A stretch of DNA of 64,000 nucleotides from Mesorhizobium sp. SOD10 (GTDB lineage Bacteria > Pseudomonadota > Alphaproteobacteria > Rhizobiales > Rhizobiaceae), in contig CCNA01000025.1 in the NCBI GenBank assembly GCA_000824805.1, positions 1-64,000 on the forward strand. Reading direction: 5' to 3'. Both the position numbers and the translations under genes were made by a program. The notes beneath the pieces were generated by a model. That model was not told the DNA's origin. It did not search any database and saw nothing but the letters and a program-made list of their open reading frames with translations. Shown here one piece after another: positions 46,448 through 54,677 of the stretch. How positions within the stretch are numbered: the stretch's first letter is position 1; each line of letters starts with the position of its first letter.

Positions 46448-47703
46448 GCGCGCGCCAGATGAAGCTTGGCCTGTTCCTGTGGGCGACAGGCCACCATATC
46501 GCCGCCTGGCGTCATCCGGACACACATGTGACGGCCGGCATCGACATCGACCACTACATACAGCTCGCCCGCACGGCCGAAGCGGCGAAGTTCGACATGG
46601 TGTTCTGCGAGGACGCGGCCGGCCTGCGCGAGGCCAATGTCCGGATCGCCAGCCAGACGTCACGCTCGATCGGCTTCGAGCCGATCAGCCTGCTTTCGGC
46701 GCTTGCCGTTCAGACCGAGCGTATCGGCCTCGTGTCGACGGCATCGACCAGCTACAACGAGCCCTACGGACTGGCGCGCATGTTCGCCTCGCTCGACAAT
46801 CTGAGCGGCGGGCGCGCCGGCTGGAACCTCGTCACCTCGGCAAGCCCCATCGAGGCCGCGAATTTCGGCGCGACCGGCTTGCGGCCGCATGCGGACCGCT
46901 ACGCGCGGGCGCGCGAATTCGCAACGGTGATCACCGGGCTGTGGAACCGGCGCGCGGCCGGCCATGACGGCGAAAGCTTTTCGGTGCGCGACCCGCTCGA
47001 CATTCCGCCCTCGCCGCAAGGCGCGCCGGTGATGGTGCAGGCCGGGGCATCGGACGACGGCAAGGACCTTGCCGCGCGCACCGCCGATGTCGTGTTTTCG
47101 GCAGCGCAGACCTTCGAGGAAGCCAAGGCCTTCTATGACGACCTCAAAGGACGGCTCGCCGCTTACGGACGCCAGCCGGACGATGTGAAGATCATGCCCG
47201 GCGTGGCGCCGATCGTCGCAGAGACGAAAGCCGAGGCACAGGCGAAATACGACGCGCTCCAGGAATTGATCCCCGACGATGTCGGCGTGGCGCTGCTCTC
47301 CAGCTATCTCAGCATCGCCGACCTCTGGCGCTACCCGATCGACGGGCCGCTGCCCGAACTGCCGGAGAGCGAAGGCATGAAGAGCCGGCAGGCGCTGGTC
47401 ATCGAGCAGGCGCGCCGCGACGGGCTCTCGATCCGCGAGCTGGCGCGTTACTTTGCCGGCGCGCGCGGCCATTGGCGGATCGTCGGCACGGCCGGAGAGA
47501 TCGCCGACGAATTGCAGGCCCGCTTCGAAGGTGGCGCCGCCGACGGCTTCAACGTCATGCCGTCCTTGTTCCCGGGCGAGCTCGACGCCTTCGCGACGCT
47601 GGTGGTGCCGGAACTGCAGCGGCGTGGCCTGTTCCGCAAGGACTATGACGGCCGCACACTGCGCGAGCACCTAGGCCTGAAACGGCCGGCCCAGGGTTCT
47701 TAG
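46444..47703 (+). CDS. LLM-class flavin-dependent monooxygenase (NtaA/SnaA/DszA type)
   Basis: A 419-residue FMNH2-dependent monooxygenase with the full set of motifs: WRHPDTHVTAGIDIDHYIQ, DMVFCEDAAG, RIGLVSTASTSYNEPYG and GRAGWNLVTS, then GETKAEAQAK-type sequence in the cover segment (AETKAEAQAKYDAL). Such enzymes oxidise chelators, sulfur compounds or amines using reduced FMN from a separate reductase; none is adjacent. The ATG overlaps the stop of the short relative (ATGA). The substrate is unknown. Confidence 0.88.
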   Translation: MSARQMKLGLFLWATGHHIAAWRHPDTHVTAGIDIDHYIQLARTAEAAKFDMVFCEDAAGLREANVRIASQTSRSIGFEPISLLSALAVQTERIGLVSTASTSYNEPYGLARMFASLDNLSGGRAGWNLVTSASPIEAANFGATGLRPHADRYARAREFATVITGLWNRRAAGHDGESFSVRDPLDIPPSPQGAPVMVQAGASDDGKDLAARTADVVFSAAQTFEEAKAFYDDLKGRLAAYGRQPDDVKIMPGVAPIVAETKAEAQAKYDALQELIPDDVGVALLSSYLSIADLWRYPIDGPLPELPESEGMKSRQALVIEQARRDGLSIRELARYFAGARGHWRIVGTAGEIADELQARFEGGAADGFNVMPSLFPGELDAFATLVVPELQRRGLFRKDYDGRTLREHLGLKRPAQGS

Positions 47704-47708
47704 GTTTC

Positions 47709-47751
47709 GCAATTCCGGAAGGAAAAGCGCGGCGCACTTTTCCTGGATTGC
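47709..47751 (+). repeat. Intergenic palindrome, GCAATTCC/GGAATTGC family
   Basis: GCAATTCC (47709) and GGATTGC (47745-47751; one base lost) enclose GGAAAA and TTTTCC. It fills the gap between the convergent LLM and PhzF genes and could act as a two-way terminator. Confidence 0.75.
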
Positions 47752-47757
47752 TTCAGT

Positions 47758-48588
47758 TTAATCCATCAGCCGCGCCGTCCCGGAGACCCTGATCGAGCTG
47801 CCGGGCGCCGGCGGAATATCGGCATGGAGGCGCGAGCGCATGCCCATGTCCTCGCCTTGGACGATGTCGATGGAGCCGCCATGCGGCCAGCCGAGATCGC
47901 GCAGATAGCCGGCAAAAGCAGCGGTCGCGGCGCCCGTGGCCGGGTCCTCATAAACGCCGCCTGAGGCGAAGGGATTGCGCGTGTGGAATAGGCGCGGCGT
48001 CTCAGCATAGGCGAGCAGGATCGTGACCAGGCCTTCGCGCCGCATGAAGGACTGGCCTTGCTTGAGATCATAAGCCATCGCAGCCAACGCCTCGCGAGAT
48101 TTCAACGCCAGCACGAGATGGTCGGCGCCGCCATGGATCAGCGCCGGTGGAATGGCGGGATCGAGATCACCCGGCTCATAGCCAAACAAGGCGAGGGCTT
48201 CGCCGAGCAATTCCGACCAAGCCGGCCCGCTGCGCGTCGGCGGCGACTGCAAGGCGGCGGCGAAGTTGGCGCCTTCGCGAAACCCTTCGACGGTGATGTC
48301 GGCCTGGTTGAGGTTCAGCCTGAAAATGCCGTCGCCGAATTTCCTGACCAGCGCCGCGCCGAGTGCGATCGTGGCGTGGCCGCAGAACGGCACTTCCGAC
48401 TCCGGCGAAAAATAGCGCACGCGCCAGCTTTCGCCCTCAGGCGCGGCGAAGGCGGTTTCCGAGAAGCCGACTTCGGCCGCGACGCGCTGCATGTCGGCCG
48501 CATCCGGCAAGGCCTCGCCGATCACCACGCCGGCGGGATTGCCGCCGGTGCCGCCGTCCGAAAAGGCTGCGATCTTCAATACATCCAT
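47758..48588 (-). CDS. PhzF family epimerase/isomerase
   Basis: A 276-residue protein with the diaminopimelate-epimerase fold. Motifs: GGNPAGVVIGE, FCGHATIALG and the C-terminal EDPATGAATAAFAGYLR. PhzF isomerises trans-2,3-dihydro-3-hydroxyanthranilate in phenazine producers, but most homologues, including this one without other phenazine genes, have an unknown substrate. The ATG at 48588 starts conserved sequence; the upstream frame is not used. Divergent from dps. Confidence 0.85.
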   Translation of the reverse strand: MDVLKIAAFSDGGTGGNPAGVVIGEALPDAADMQRVAAEVGFSETAFAAPEGESWRVRYFSPESEVPFCGHATIALGAALVRKFGDGIFRLNLNQADITVEGFREGANFAAALQSPPTRSGPAWSELLGEALALFGYEPGDLDPAIPPALIHGGADHLVLALKSREALAAMAYDLKQGQSFMRREGLVTILLAYAETPRLFHTRNPFASGGVYEDPATGAATAAFAGYLRDLGWPHGGSIDIVQGEDMGMRSRLHADIPPAPGSSIRVSGTARLMD

Positions 48589-48813
48589 GGTCCTGTGGCC
48601 TCGTTGTCCCTGAGGCGCAACAAACACGTTTCGGACCGTTTTGGGAAATGAAGAAAGCGGCGAGCAGCGGTGAGCGCCATTCACATCTACGATCGGGTGG
48701 TGAGCTTCAATCCAATGCGGAACGAAATTCGACCTATCGCCGTTTTGACGGTTGGCGGTCGGCCGGGCCGCCTTCAGCTCTCAGCAATCAATCCAGCGCG
48801 ACAGGAGACGACC

Positions 48814-49302
48814 ATGGACGCCATCGTCACCAAGAACGACCTCAAATCCGATGCCAAGAAGGAATCGATCGATCTGCTCAACGCCAGGCTTGCCGACGCC
48901 ATCGACCTGGCGCTGATCACCAAGCAGGCGCACTGGAACGTCAAGGGTCCGCAATTCATCGCCATCCACGAGATGCTGGACGAATTCCGCGAGGAGATCG
49001 ACGGCCATGTCGACATCATCGCCGAGCGGGCCGTGCAGCTCGGCGGCACCGCGCACGGCACCTCGCAGGATGTGTCGAAGGCGACCAGGCTGAAGCCCTA
49101 TCCGACCGACATCCACAAGACCAAGGATCATCTGGCGGCGCTGATCGACCGCTATGCCACGGCGGCCAAGCTGACGCGCGAAGCGATCGACGAGGCGGAC
49201 GACGCCGGCGATGCCGACACCGCCGACATCTTCACCGCCTATTCGCGCTCGCTCGACAAATTGCTCTGGTTCCTGGAAGCGCACACGCAGGAAAAGGAAT
49301 AG
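48814..49302 (+). CDS. dps: DNA starvation/stationary phase protection protein Dps
   Basis: A 162-residue ferritin-like protein that stores iron, consumes peroxide and coats DNA. The ferroxidase residues lie in KQAHWNVKGPQFIAIHEMLD and EIDGHVDIIAER. The N-terminal TKNDLKSDAKKES is basic, as in DNA-binding Dps forms. The start at 48814 is preceded by GGAG. It sits between PhzF and XdhC; making peroxide-linked reactors safe is a plausible benefit near xanthine dehydrogenase but is inference. Confidence 0.92.
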   Translation: MDAIVTKNDLKSDAKKESIDLLNARLADAIDLALITKQAHWNVKGPQFIAIHEMLDEFREEIDGHVDIIAERAVQLGGTAHGTSQDVSKATRLKPYPTDIHKTKDHLAALIDRYATAAKLTREAIDEADDAGDADTADIFTAYSRSLDKLLWFLEAHTQEKE

Positions 49303-49312
49303 CCCGGCGGTT

Positions 49313-49335
49313 GCCGGCTGGCTGGATCAGCCGGC
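49313..49335. terminator. Hairpin between dps and xdhC
   Basis: GCCGGCTG and CAGCCGGC form a perfect 8-bp stem with a 7-nt loop. It overlaps the xdhC stop codon and lies 10 bp after the dps stop. No T-run is present. Confidence 0.35.
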
Positions 49336-50244
49336 CACCACCTTTTCAGCGCTGGCAGAGCCTGCCGCTTCGACGGCATGCGAGACCAGCGCCGTCATGA
49401 TCTCGGCGGCCGCAAGCGCTGCAATCACCGACGGGCGCTTGTCCTTCACCGCATTGCCCCCGATCGGCGAGACAAGGCGGTTGAACTCGGCTTCGCTGCC
49501 TTCAGCCGATTTCAGGAACCAGCTCCTGAAAGTTGCCTTCTTGGTCTTGGAGCCGATCATGCCGACATAGGCGGTGTCGTTGCGCTTCAGCGCCTCGGCG
49601 ACGATCAGGAAATCCAGCGCATGGTCGTGGGTCAGGATGGCGAAGGCCGATCCTGCAGGCGCCTCGCGCACCACGGCTTCGGGCATCGGCGTCAGCCGCG
49701 TTTCCACGGTTTCCGGCATGCCTTCCAATGCCTCGGATCGGGTTTCGACGACGACGACGTGGATCGGCAGCAGCGCCAGCGACGCGGCCAGCGCCTGGCC
49801 GACATGGCCGCCGCCGAACAGATAGACATGCGGCAGATGCGCTTCCTCGGCTTCGGCCTTGGCGATCAATTGCTGTTCCAGCGAAGCATCGACGAGACGG
49901 ATCGACACCTCGACGCGGCCGCCGCAGCATTGGCCGATTTCCGGCCCGAGCGGGACATCGAGCGTGGCGCAGACTTCATCGACCTCGATGCGGGCTTCAC
50001 TGGCCGGAGATCGCGGTCCGGGCCCTCCGCCAAGCATCTGGCGCGCCTTGTCGATCGCCATGTATTCGAGCTGACCGCCGCCGATGGTGCCGAGAATGGC
50101 CGATGCCGAGACAAGCATGAAGGCGCCGGCCTCGCGCGGTGTCGAGCCTTTCGTGGCCACCACCTCGACGAGGGCGACCCGGCCAGCCTGGCCGAGAAAC
50201 GCCTTCAGGCTTTGCACTTTCGAGTTCATCGTCTGCATTTCCAT
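49327..50244 (-). CDS. xdhC: Xanthine dehydrogenase accessory protein XdhC
   Basis: A 305-residue factor that inserts the sulfurated molybdenum cofactor into xanthine dehydrogenase. Domain 1 has VALVEVVATKGSTPREAGA and GTIGGGQLEY; domain 2 is a Rossmann fold with LFGGGHVGQALAASLA and a conserved GMIGSKTKKATFRSW. The start could be any of three Met codons between 50244 and 50229. It is the last gene of uraH-xdhA-xdhB-xdhC, 47 bp after xdhB. Confidence 0.9.
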   Translation of the reverse strand: MEMQTMNSKVQSLKAFLGQAGRVALVEVVATKGSTPREAGAFMLVSASAILGTIGGGQLEYMAIDKARQMLGGGPGPRSPASEARIEVDEVCATLDVPLGPEIGQCCGGRVEVSIRLVDASLEQQLIAKAEAEEAHLPHVYLFGGGHVGQALAASLALLPIHVVVVETRSEALEGMPETVETRLTPMPEAVVREAPAGSAFAILTHDHALDFLIVAEALKRNDTAYVGMIGSKTKKATFRSWFLKSAEGSEAEFNRLVSPIGGNAVKDKRPSVIAALAAAEIMTALVSHAVEAAGSASAEKVVAG

Positions 50245-50291
50245 CCTGGAAATATAGCGTTTTGCGCCTCGATTTGCACGTTTAGGCAGAT

Positions 50292-52655
50292 TCAGGCCGG
50301 CTTTGCTGCCTCCCGCTTCAATCTCTCGATCGCCATCAGCACCCGTTCCGGCGTTGCCGGCGCATCGAGGCGCGGGCAGATCTTGTGGCCGGCGACGCTC
50401 GCCACCGCGTCGGACAGCGCATGCAGCACCGACATGCCGTGCGGCAGCGGCGGCTCGCCGACGGCCTTGGAGCGATGGATGGTCGGCTCGTAGGCCGACG
50501 ACCAGTCAGTGAGCTTCACGTTGAAGATCTTTGGACGGTCGGAGGCGAGCGGGATCTTGTAGGTCGACGGCGCATGCGTGCGCAGCCGGCCGTGGTCGTC
50601 CCACCAAAGCTCTTCCGTCGTCAGCCAGCCCATGCCCTGGATGAAGCCGCCCTCGACCTGGCCGAGGTCGATCGCCCGGTTCAGCGAGCGGCCCGCGTCG
50701 TGCAGGATGTCGGTGCGCTCGACGATATATTCGCCGGTCAGCGTGTCGACCGAGACCTCCGAGCAGGCCGCGCCATAAGCATAATAGTAAAAGGCATGAC
50801 CGCGGCCCTTGCTGCGGTCCCAATGGATCTTCGGCGTCTTGTAGAAACCGGCAGCCGACAACTGGATGCGATTGATATAGGCCTGCCTGACCAGATCGTT
50901 GAAGGCTACTTCCTGGTTGCCGATGCGCACTCGATTGGGCAGGAACACGATCTGGTCGTGTGGCACCTGGTATTTATCCGCCGCGAAATCGGTCAGCCGC
51001 TTGCGGATCTGGCGGGCGGCGTCCTGTGCCGCCATGCCGTTGAGGTCGGCGCCGGAGGAGGCTGCCGTCGGCGAGGTGTTCGGCACCTTGGCGGTGGTGG
51101 TGGCGGTGATCTTGACCCGGTCGAGATCGATCTGGAACTCTTCCGCCACGACCTGCGCCACCTTGAGATGCAGGCCCTGGCCCATCTCGGTGCCGCCATG
51201 GTTCATGTGCACCGAGCCGTCGGCATAGACATGCACCAGGGCGCCGGCCTGGTTGGCCTCGGTCTTGGTGAAGGAGATGCCGAACTTGACCGGCGTCAGC
51301 GCCAAGCCGCGCTTGATGAAGCGGCTGTTGTTGTTGAAGGCGGTGATCTCGCGGCGGCGCCGTGCGTAATTCGCGCTTTCCTCCAGCTCGGCCACGATGC
51401 GCTGGATGATGCAGTCCTCGACCTTCTGGTGATAGGGCGTGACGCTACGCTCGCCGATCGCCTCCATCGGGTCATAGAAATTGAGCTTGCGGATCTCGAG
51501 CGGATCCTTGCCGACGGCGAAGGCCACCTCGTCGATGACACGCTCGGCGCCGACCATGCCCTGCGGGCCGCCGAAGCCGCGGAATGCGGTATTGGAGACG
51601 GTGTTGGTATAGAGCGGCGCCGACTTGGCATGCACCGCCGGATAGAAATAGGCGTTGTCGCAGTGGAACAGGGCGCGGTCGCCGACCGGACCGGACAGGT
51701 CGGCGGAAAAGCCGCAGCGCAGCGCATAGGTGAAGTCGACGCCGAGGATGTTGCCCTCGTCGTCGAAGCCGACTTCATAGTCGATGGCGAAATCATGCCG
51801 CTTGCCGGTGGCGGTCATGTCTTCGTCGCGGTCGAGTCTGATCTTGACGGCGCGCTTAAGCTTCTTGGCGGCGATCGCGGCAATTGCCGCGCATTGATTG
51901 GCTTGGGTTTCCTTGCCGCCGAAGCCGCCGCCCATGCGGCGCACTTCGACCGTCACCGCATGGCTCGGCACGCCGAGCGTATGAGCGACCAGATGCTGCG
52001 TCTCGCTCGGCCCTTGTGTCGAGCAATAGACGATCACCTCGTCGTCCTCGCCGGGGATGGCCAGCGAAACCTGGCCTTCCAGATAGAAATGGTCCTGGCC
52101 GCCGAGCCACATGCGGTTCTTGATGCGGCGGGGCGCCGCCGCGATCGCCGCGGCCGCATCGCCGCGCTTGAGGATCAGCGGCGTGGTGACCTGCTTGTCG
52201 TTAACGGGATCGAGATCCCAGATGTCGATGACGGCCGGAAGCTCGTCATACTCGATCTTGGCCAGCCGCGCGGCGCGGCGTGCCTCCTCGCGCGTTTCGG
52301 CAACCACGGCGAAGATCGGCTGCCCGTAAAACTCGACCTTGCCTTCGGCGAGCACCGGATCGTCATGCATGTTGCTCGGCGAGATATCGTTCTCGCCGGG
52401 TATATCGGCATAGGTCAGCACATCGACGACGCCCGGCGCCGAGCGCACGGCTGACAGGTCGAGGCTCGTCAGAGTGCCGTGCGCGATCTTGGAGAGGCCG
52501 AGGCCGATATGCAGCGTGCCGGCCGGCTCAGGCATGTCGTCGATATAGACGGCGGTGCCGCTGACATGCTTGTGCGCGGAATCGTGCCGTTGCTCGGTGG
52601 CGACGCCGCCGACGATTTTTTCGGCTTTGAGATTGGCTGGAGCGTGCTTGTTCAT
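50292..52655 (-). CDS. xdhB: Xanthine dehydrogenase molybdopterin-binding subunit
   Basis: The 787-residue large subunit of xanthine dehydrogenase carrying the molybdenum centre, where hypoxanthine and xanthine are hydroxylated to urate. GGGFGGKET binds the cofactor; the catalytic Glu is in AVGEPPLPHG near the C-terminus; FRGFGGPQG is another pterin contact. The ATG shares one base with the xdhA stop (TGATG). Confidence 0.95.
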   Translation of the reverse strand: MNKHAPANLKAEKIVGGVATEQRHDSAHKHVSGTAVYIDDMPEPAGTLHIGLGLSKIAHGTLTSLDLSAVRSAPGVVDVLTYADIPGENDISPSNMHDDPVLAEGKVEFYGQPIFAVVAETREEARRAARLAKIEYDELPAVIDIWDLDPVNDKQVTTPLILKRGDAAAAIAAAPRRIKNRMWLGGQDHFYLEGQVSLAIPGEDDEVIVYCSTQGPSETQHLVAHTLGVPSHAVTVEVRRMGGGFGGKETQANQCAAIAAIAAKKLKRAVKIRLDRDEDMTATGKRHDFAIDYEVGFDDEGNILGVDFTYALRCGFSADLSGPVGDRALFHCDNAYFYPAVHAKSAPLYTNTVSNTAFRGFGGPQGMVGAERVIDEVAFAVGKDPLEIRKLNFYDPMEAIGERSVTPYHQKVEDCIIQRIVAELEESANYARRRREITAFNNNSRFIKRGLALTPVKFGISFTKTEANQAGALVHVYADGSVHMNHGGTEMGQGLHLKVAQVVAEEFQIDLDRVKITATTTAKVPNTSPTAASSGADLNGMAAQDAARQIRKRLTDFAADKYQVPHDQIVFLPNRVRIGNQEVAFNDLVRQAYINRIQLSAAGFYKTPKIHWDRSKGRGHAFYYYAYGAACSEVSVDTLTGEYIVERTDILHDAGRSLNRAIDLGQVEGGFIQGMGWLTTEELWWDDHGRLRTHAPSTYKIPLASDRPKIFNVKLTDWSSAYEPTIHRSKAVGEPPLPHGMSVLHALSDAVASVAGHKICPRLDAPATPERVLMAIERLKREAAKPA

Positions 52656-54130
52656 CAGGCCGCCTCGTTGCGCGAGATCTGGAACGGCGCCTTCGTTCCG
52701 GTCGTCTCGATATAGAAGCGCAGCAGAAGGTTCCTTGCCGCCAGCGCCCGGTATTCGGCGGTCGCGCGCATGTCGGTCAAGGGCGTGAAATCCTCGGCAT
52801 ATTCGGCCATGGCGGCCTCCACCGTCGCTTCATTCCAGGCCTTGCCGATAAGTGCCTTCTCGACCGCGGTGGCGCGCTTCGGCGTCGCCGCCATGCCGCC
52901 ATAGGCGATGCGGATGTCGGCCACCGTGCCGTCCGTGGCCAAGGTCAAATAGAACGCGCCGAGCGTAGCGGTGATATCCTCGTCCCGGCGCTTGGTGACC
53001 TTGTAGACAGCAAATTTCGTTCCTTGTGCGGGCACCGGAACATGCACTGCTTCGACGAACTCGCCGGGCTGACGGTCCTGCTTGCCATAGGCGATGAAGA
53101 AGGTTTCGAGCGGGATGGTGCGGCGGGCCTTGCCCTTGCGAAGCGTGAGCTGCGCGCCGAGCGCGATCAGCGGCGGCGGCGTGTCGCCGATCGGCGAGCC
53201 GTTGGCGATGTTGCCGCCGATGGTGCCCATATTGCGCACCTGCTCGCCGCCGATGCGATCGACCAGCGGCCCCAAAGCCGGGATGCGCTTCGTGAGCGTT
53301 TCAAAAGCCTCGCTATAGGTGACGCCGGCGCCGATGGTGATCACGCCATCCTTCTCCGACATCGTACGCAGGCCGTCGAGCCCCCCGATGAAGATCGCCG
53401 GCGAGATGTCGCGCATCTGCTTGGTGACCCAGAGGCCGACATCGGTCGAGCCGGCGACGATGGTGGCGCCAGGTTCCGTCTCGAGCACGGCGGCGAAATC
53501 GTCGACATCGGCCGGCACGATCAGCCGCCGCTTGCCCGAGCCGACCTCGACCCTGGCGCCGTCGCGCAGCGCTTCCAGCCGCGCAGTGATGTCCTTGCGC
53601 TCCAACGCCAGCGGATCCTTAGCCGCCTTGCCGTAGCTCGAAATGGCGTGCGCGGCGCGCATGATCGCCTCATAGCCGGTGCAGCGGCAGAGATTGCCCT
53701 GCAGCGCCTTTTCGATCGCGGCGTTGGACGGATCGGGCGTCTTCATCCAGAGCCCATAGAGCGACATGATGAAGCCCGGCGTGCAGAAGCCGCATTGCGA
53801 GCCGTGGAAATCGACCATCGCCTGCTGCACCGGATGGAGTTTTTCGCCATCGCCGCGCAGATGTTCTACCGTCACGACATGTGTGCCGTCGAGCGAGCCC
53901 ATGAAGCGGATGCAGGCATTGACGCTTTCATAGACCAGACCTTCGGCCGAGACCTTGCCGACCAGCACCGTGCAGGCGCCGCAGTCGCCCTCGGCGCAGC
54001 CTTCCTTGGTGCCGCGCAGCGAGCGATTGAGCCGCAGCCAGTCGAGCAGGGTCGCATCGGGCGCGACCTCGGTCAGAGCCACGTCGGCGCCGTTCAGGAT
54101 GAAGCGTATCGCGTTGCGGATCTCTGCCAT
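52655..54130 (-). CDS. xdhA: Xanthine dehydrogenase Fe-S/FAD subunit
   Basis: The 491-residue small subunit that passes electrons from the molybdenum centre through two 2Fe-2S clusters to FAD and NAD+. Cluster ligands: CAEGDCGACTVLVG, CGFCTPGFIMSLYG and CRCTGYEA. The FAD domain follows (GATIVAGSTDVGLWV, GGNIANGSPIGDTPP). Three bases separate it from uraH, so the pathway enzymes are coexpressed. Confidence 0.95.
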   Translation of the reverse strand: MAEIRNAIRFILNGADVALTEVAPDATLLDWLRLNRSLRGTKEGCAEGDCGACTVLVGKVSAEGLVYESVNACIRFMGSLDGTHVVTVEHLRGDGEKLHPVQQAMVDFHGSQCGFCTPGFIMSLYGLWMKTPDPSNAAIEKALQGNLCRCTGYEAIMRAAHAISSYGKAAKDPLALERKDITARLEALRDGARVEVGSGKRRLIVPADVDDFAAVLETEPGATIVAGSTDVGLWVTKQMRDISPAIFIGGLDGLRTMSEKDGVITIGAGVTYSEAFETLTKRIPALGPLVDRIGGEQVRNMGTIGGNIANGSPIGDTPPPLIALGAQLTLRKGKARRTIPLETFFIAYGKQDRQPGEFVEAVHVPVPAQGTKFAVYKVTKRRDEDITATLGAFYLTLATDGTVADIRIAYGGMAATPKRATAVEKALIGKAWNEATVEAAMAEYAEDFTPLTDMRATAEYRALAARNLLLRFYIETTGTKAPFQISRNEAA

Positions 54131-54133
54131 GTC

Positions 54134-54508
54134 TCAGCTCCCCCGATAGGTCGAGTAGCCATAGGGTGAAATCAAGAGCGGGACATGGTAGTGCCGTTCT
54201 TCCGCCATGCCGAAGCGGATCGGCACGATATCCAGGAAAGCCGGCTCAGGCAGGTTGATGCCCTGGCCGCGCAGATAATCGCCGGCGGCGAAGACCAGCT
54301 CATATTCTCCGGTGCGGAAATCGGCGCCGGCGAGCAGCGGCGCATCGCAGCGGCCATCGTCATTGGTGGCAACGGACTTGAGATGCTTGCGGCTCTGGCC
54401 CTCGATGCGGAAAAGCTCGATCGACAGGCCCTTTGCCGGTCGGCCGGTCGCGGTGTCGAGAACATGGGTCGTCAGACGCCCGCCATCGGCTTTCGACGTT
54501 TCTGCCAC
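54134..54508 (-). CDS. uraH: 5-hydroxyisourate hydrolase
   Basis: A 124-residue transthyretin-like enzyme that hydrolyses 5-hydroxyisourate to OHCU. It has HVLDTATGRPAKGLSIEL at the N-terminus and ends in YRGS, the tetrapeptide that separates HIU hydrolases from transthyretin. The start is a GTG chosen because GGGAGG precedes it at eight bases. First gene of the uraH-xdhABC operon and divergent from the PuuE-UraD gene. Confidence 0.95.
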   Translation of the reverse strand: MAETSKADGGRLTTHVLDTATGRPAKGLSIELFRIEGQSRKHLKSVATNDDGRCDAPLLAGADFRTGEYELVFAAGDYLRGQGINLPEPAFLDIVPIRFGMAEERHYHVPLLISPYGYSTYRGS

Positions 54509-54541
54509 TGGCCGCCTCCCATCCCGGTAGAGTTTCAGCTC

Positions 54542-54556
54542 AATTGTGCGCCAATT
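54542..54556. promoter_or_regulatory. AATTG-N5-CAATT dyad between divergent purine operons
   Basis: AATTG-TGCGC-CAATT is a perfect 5-bp dyad placed 34 bp before the uraH start and 120 bp before the puuE-uraD gene. The spacing fits a LysR-type site (T-N11-A). A similar TTGCGCGCCA lies before puuD. Confidence 0.4.
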
Positions 54557-54677
54557 AAAGGCGATGCATAAGCCCTGGTCGAGCGGAGTGCGGCAAAAAG
54601 CACTTTCAAAAATTTTCGGGGGAATGCAGCAGCACTCCTTTCGATATCTTCAGTGCAACAATCGGGCAGGAGCGATC

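Noticed and set aside
47758..48588. Phenazine biosynthesis locus
   Set aside because: Only a PhzF homologue is present; no other phz gene is nearby, and most PhzF homologues are not phenazine enzymes.
54509..54677. Purine or molybdenum-cofactor riboswitch before uraH or puuE-uraD
   Set aside because: No conserved riboswitch core could be recognised; only a short dyad is present.
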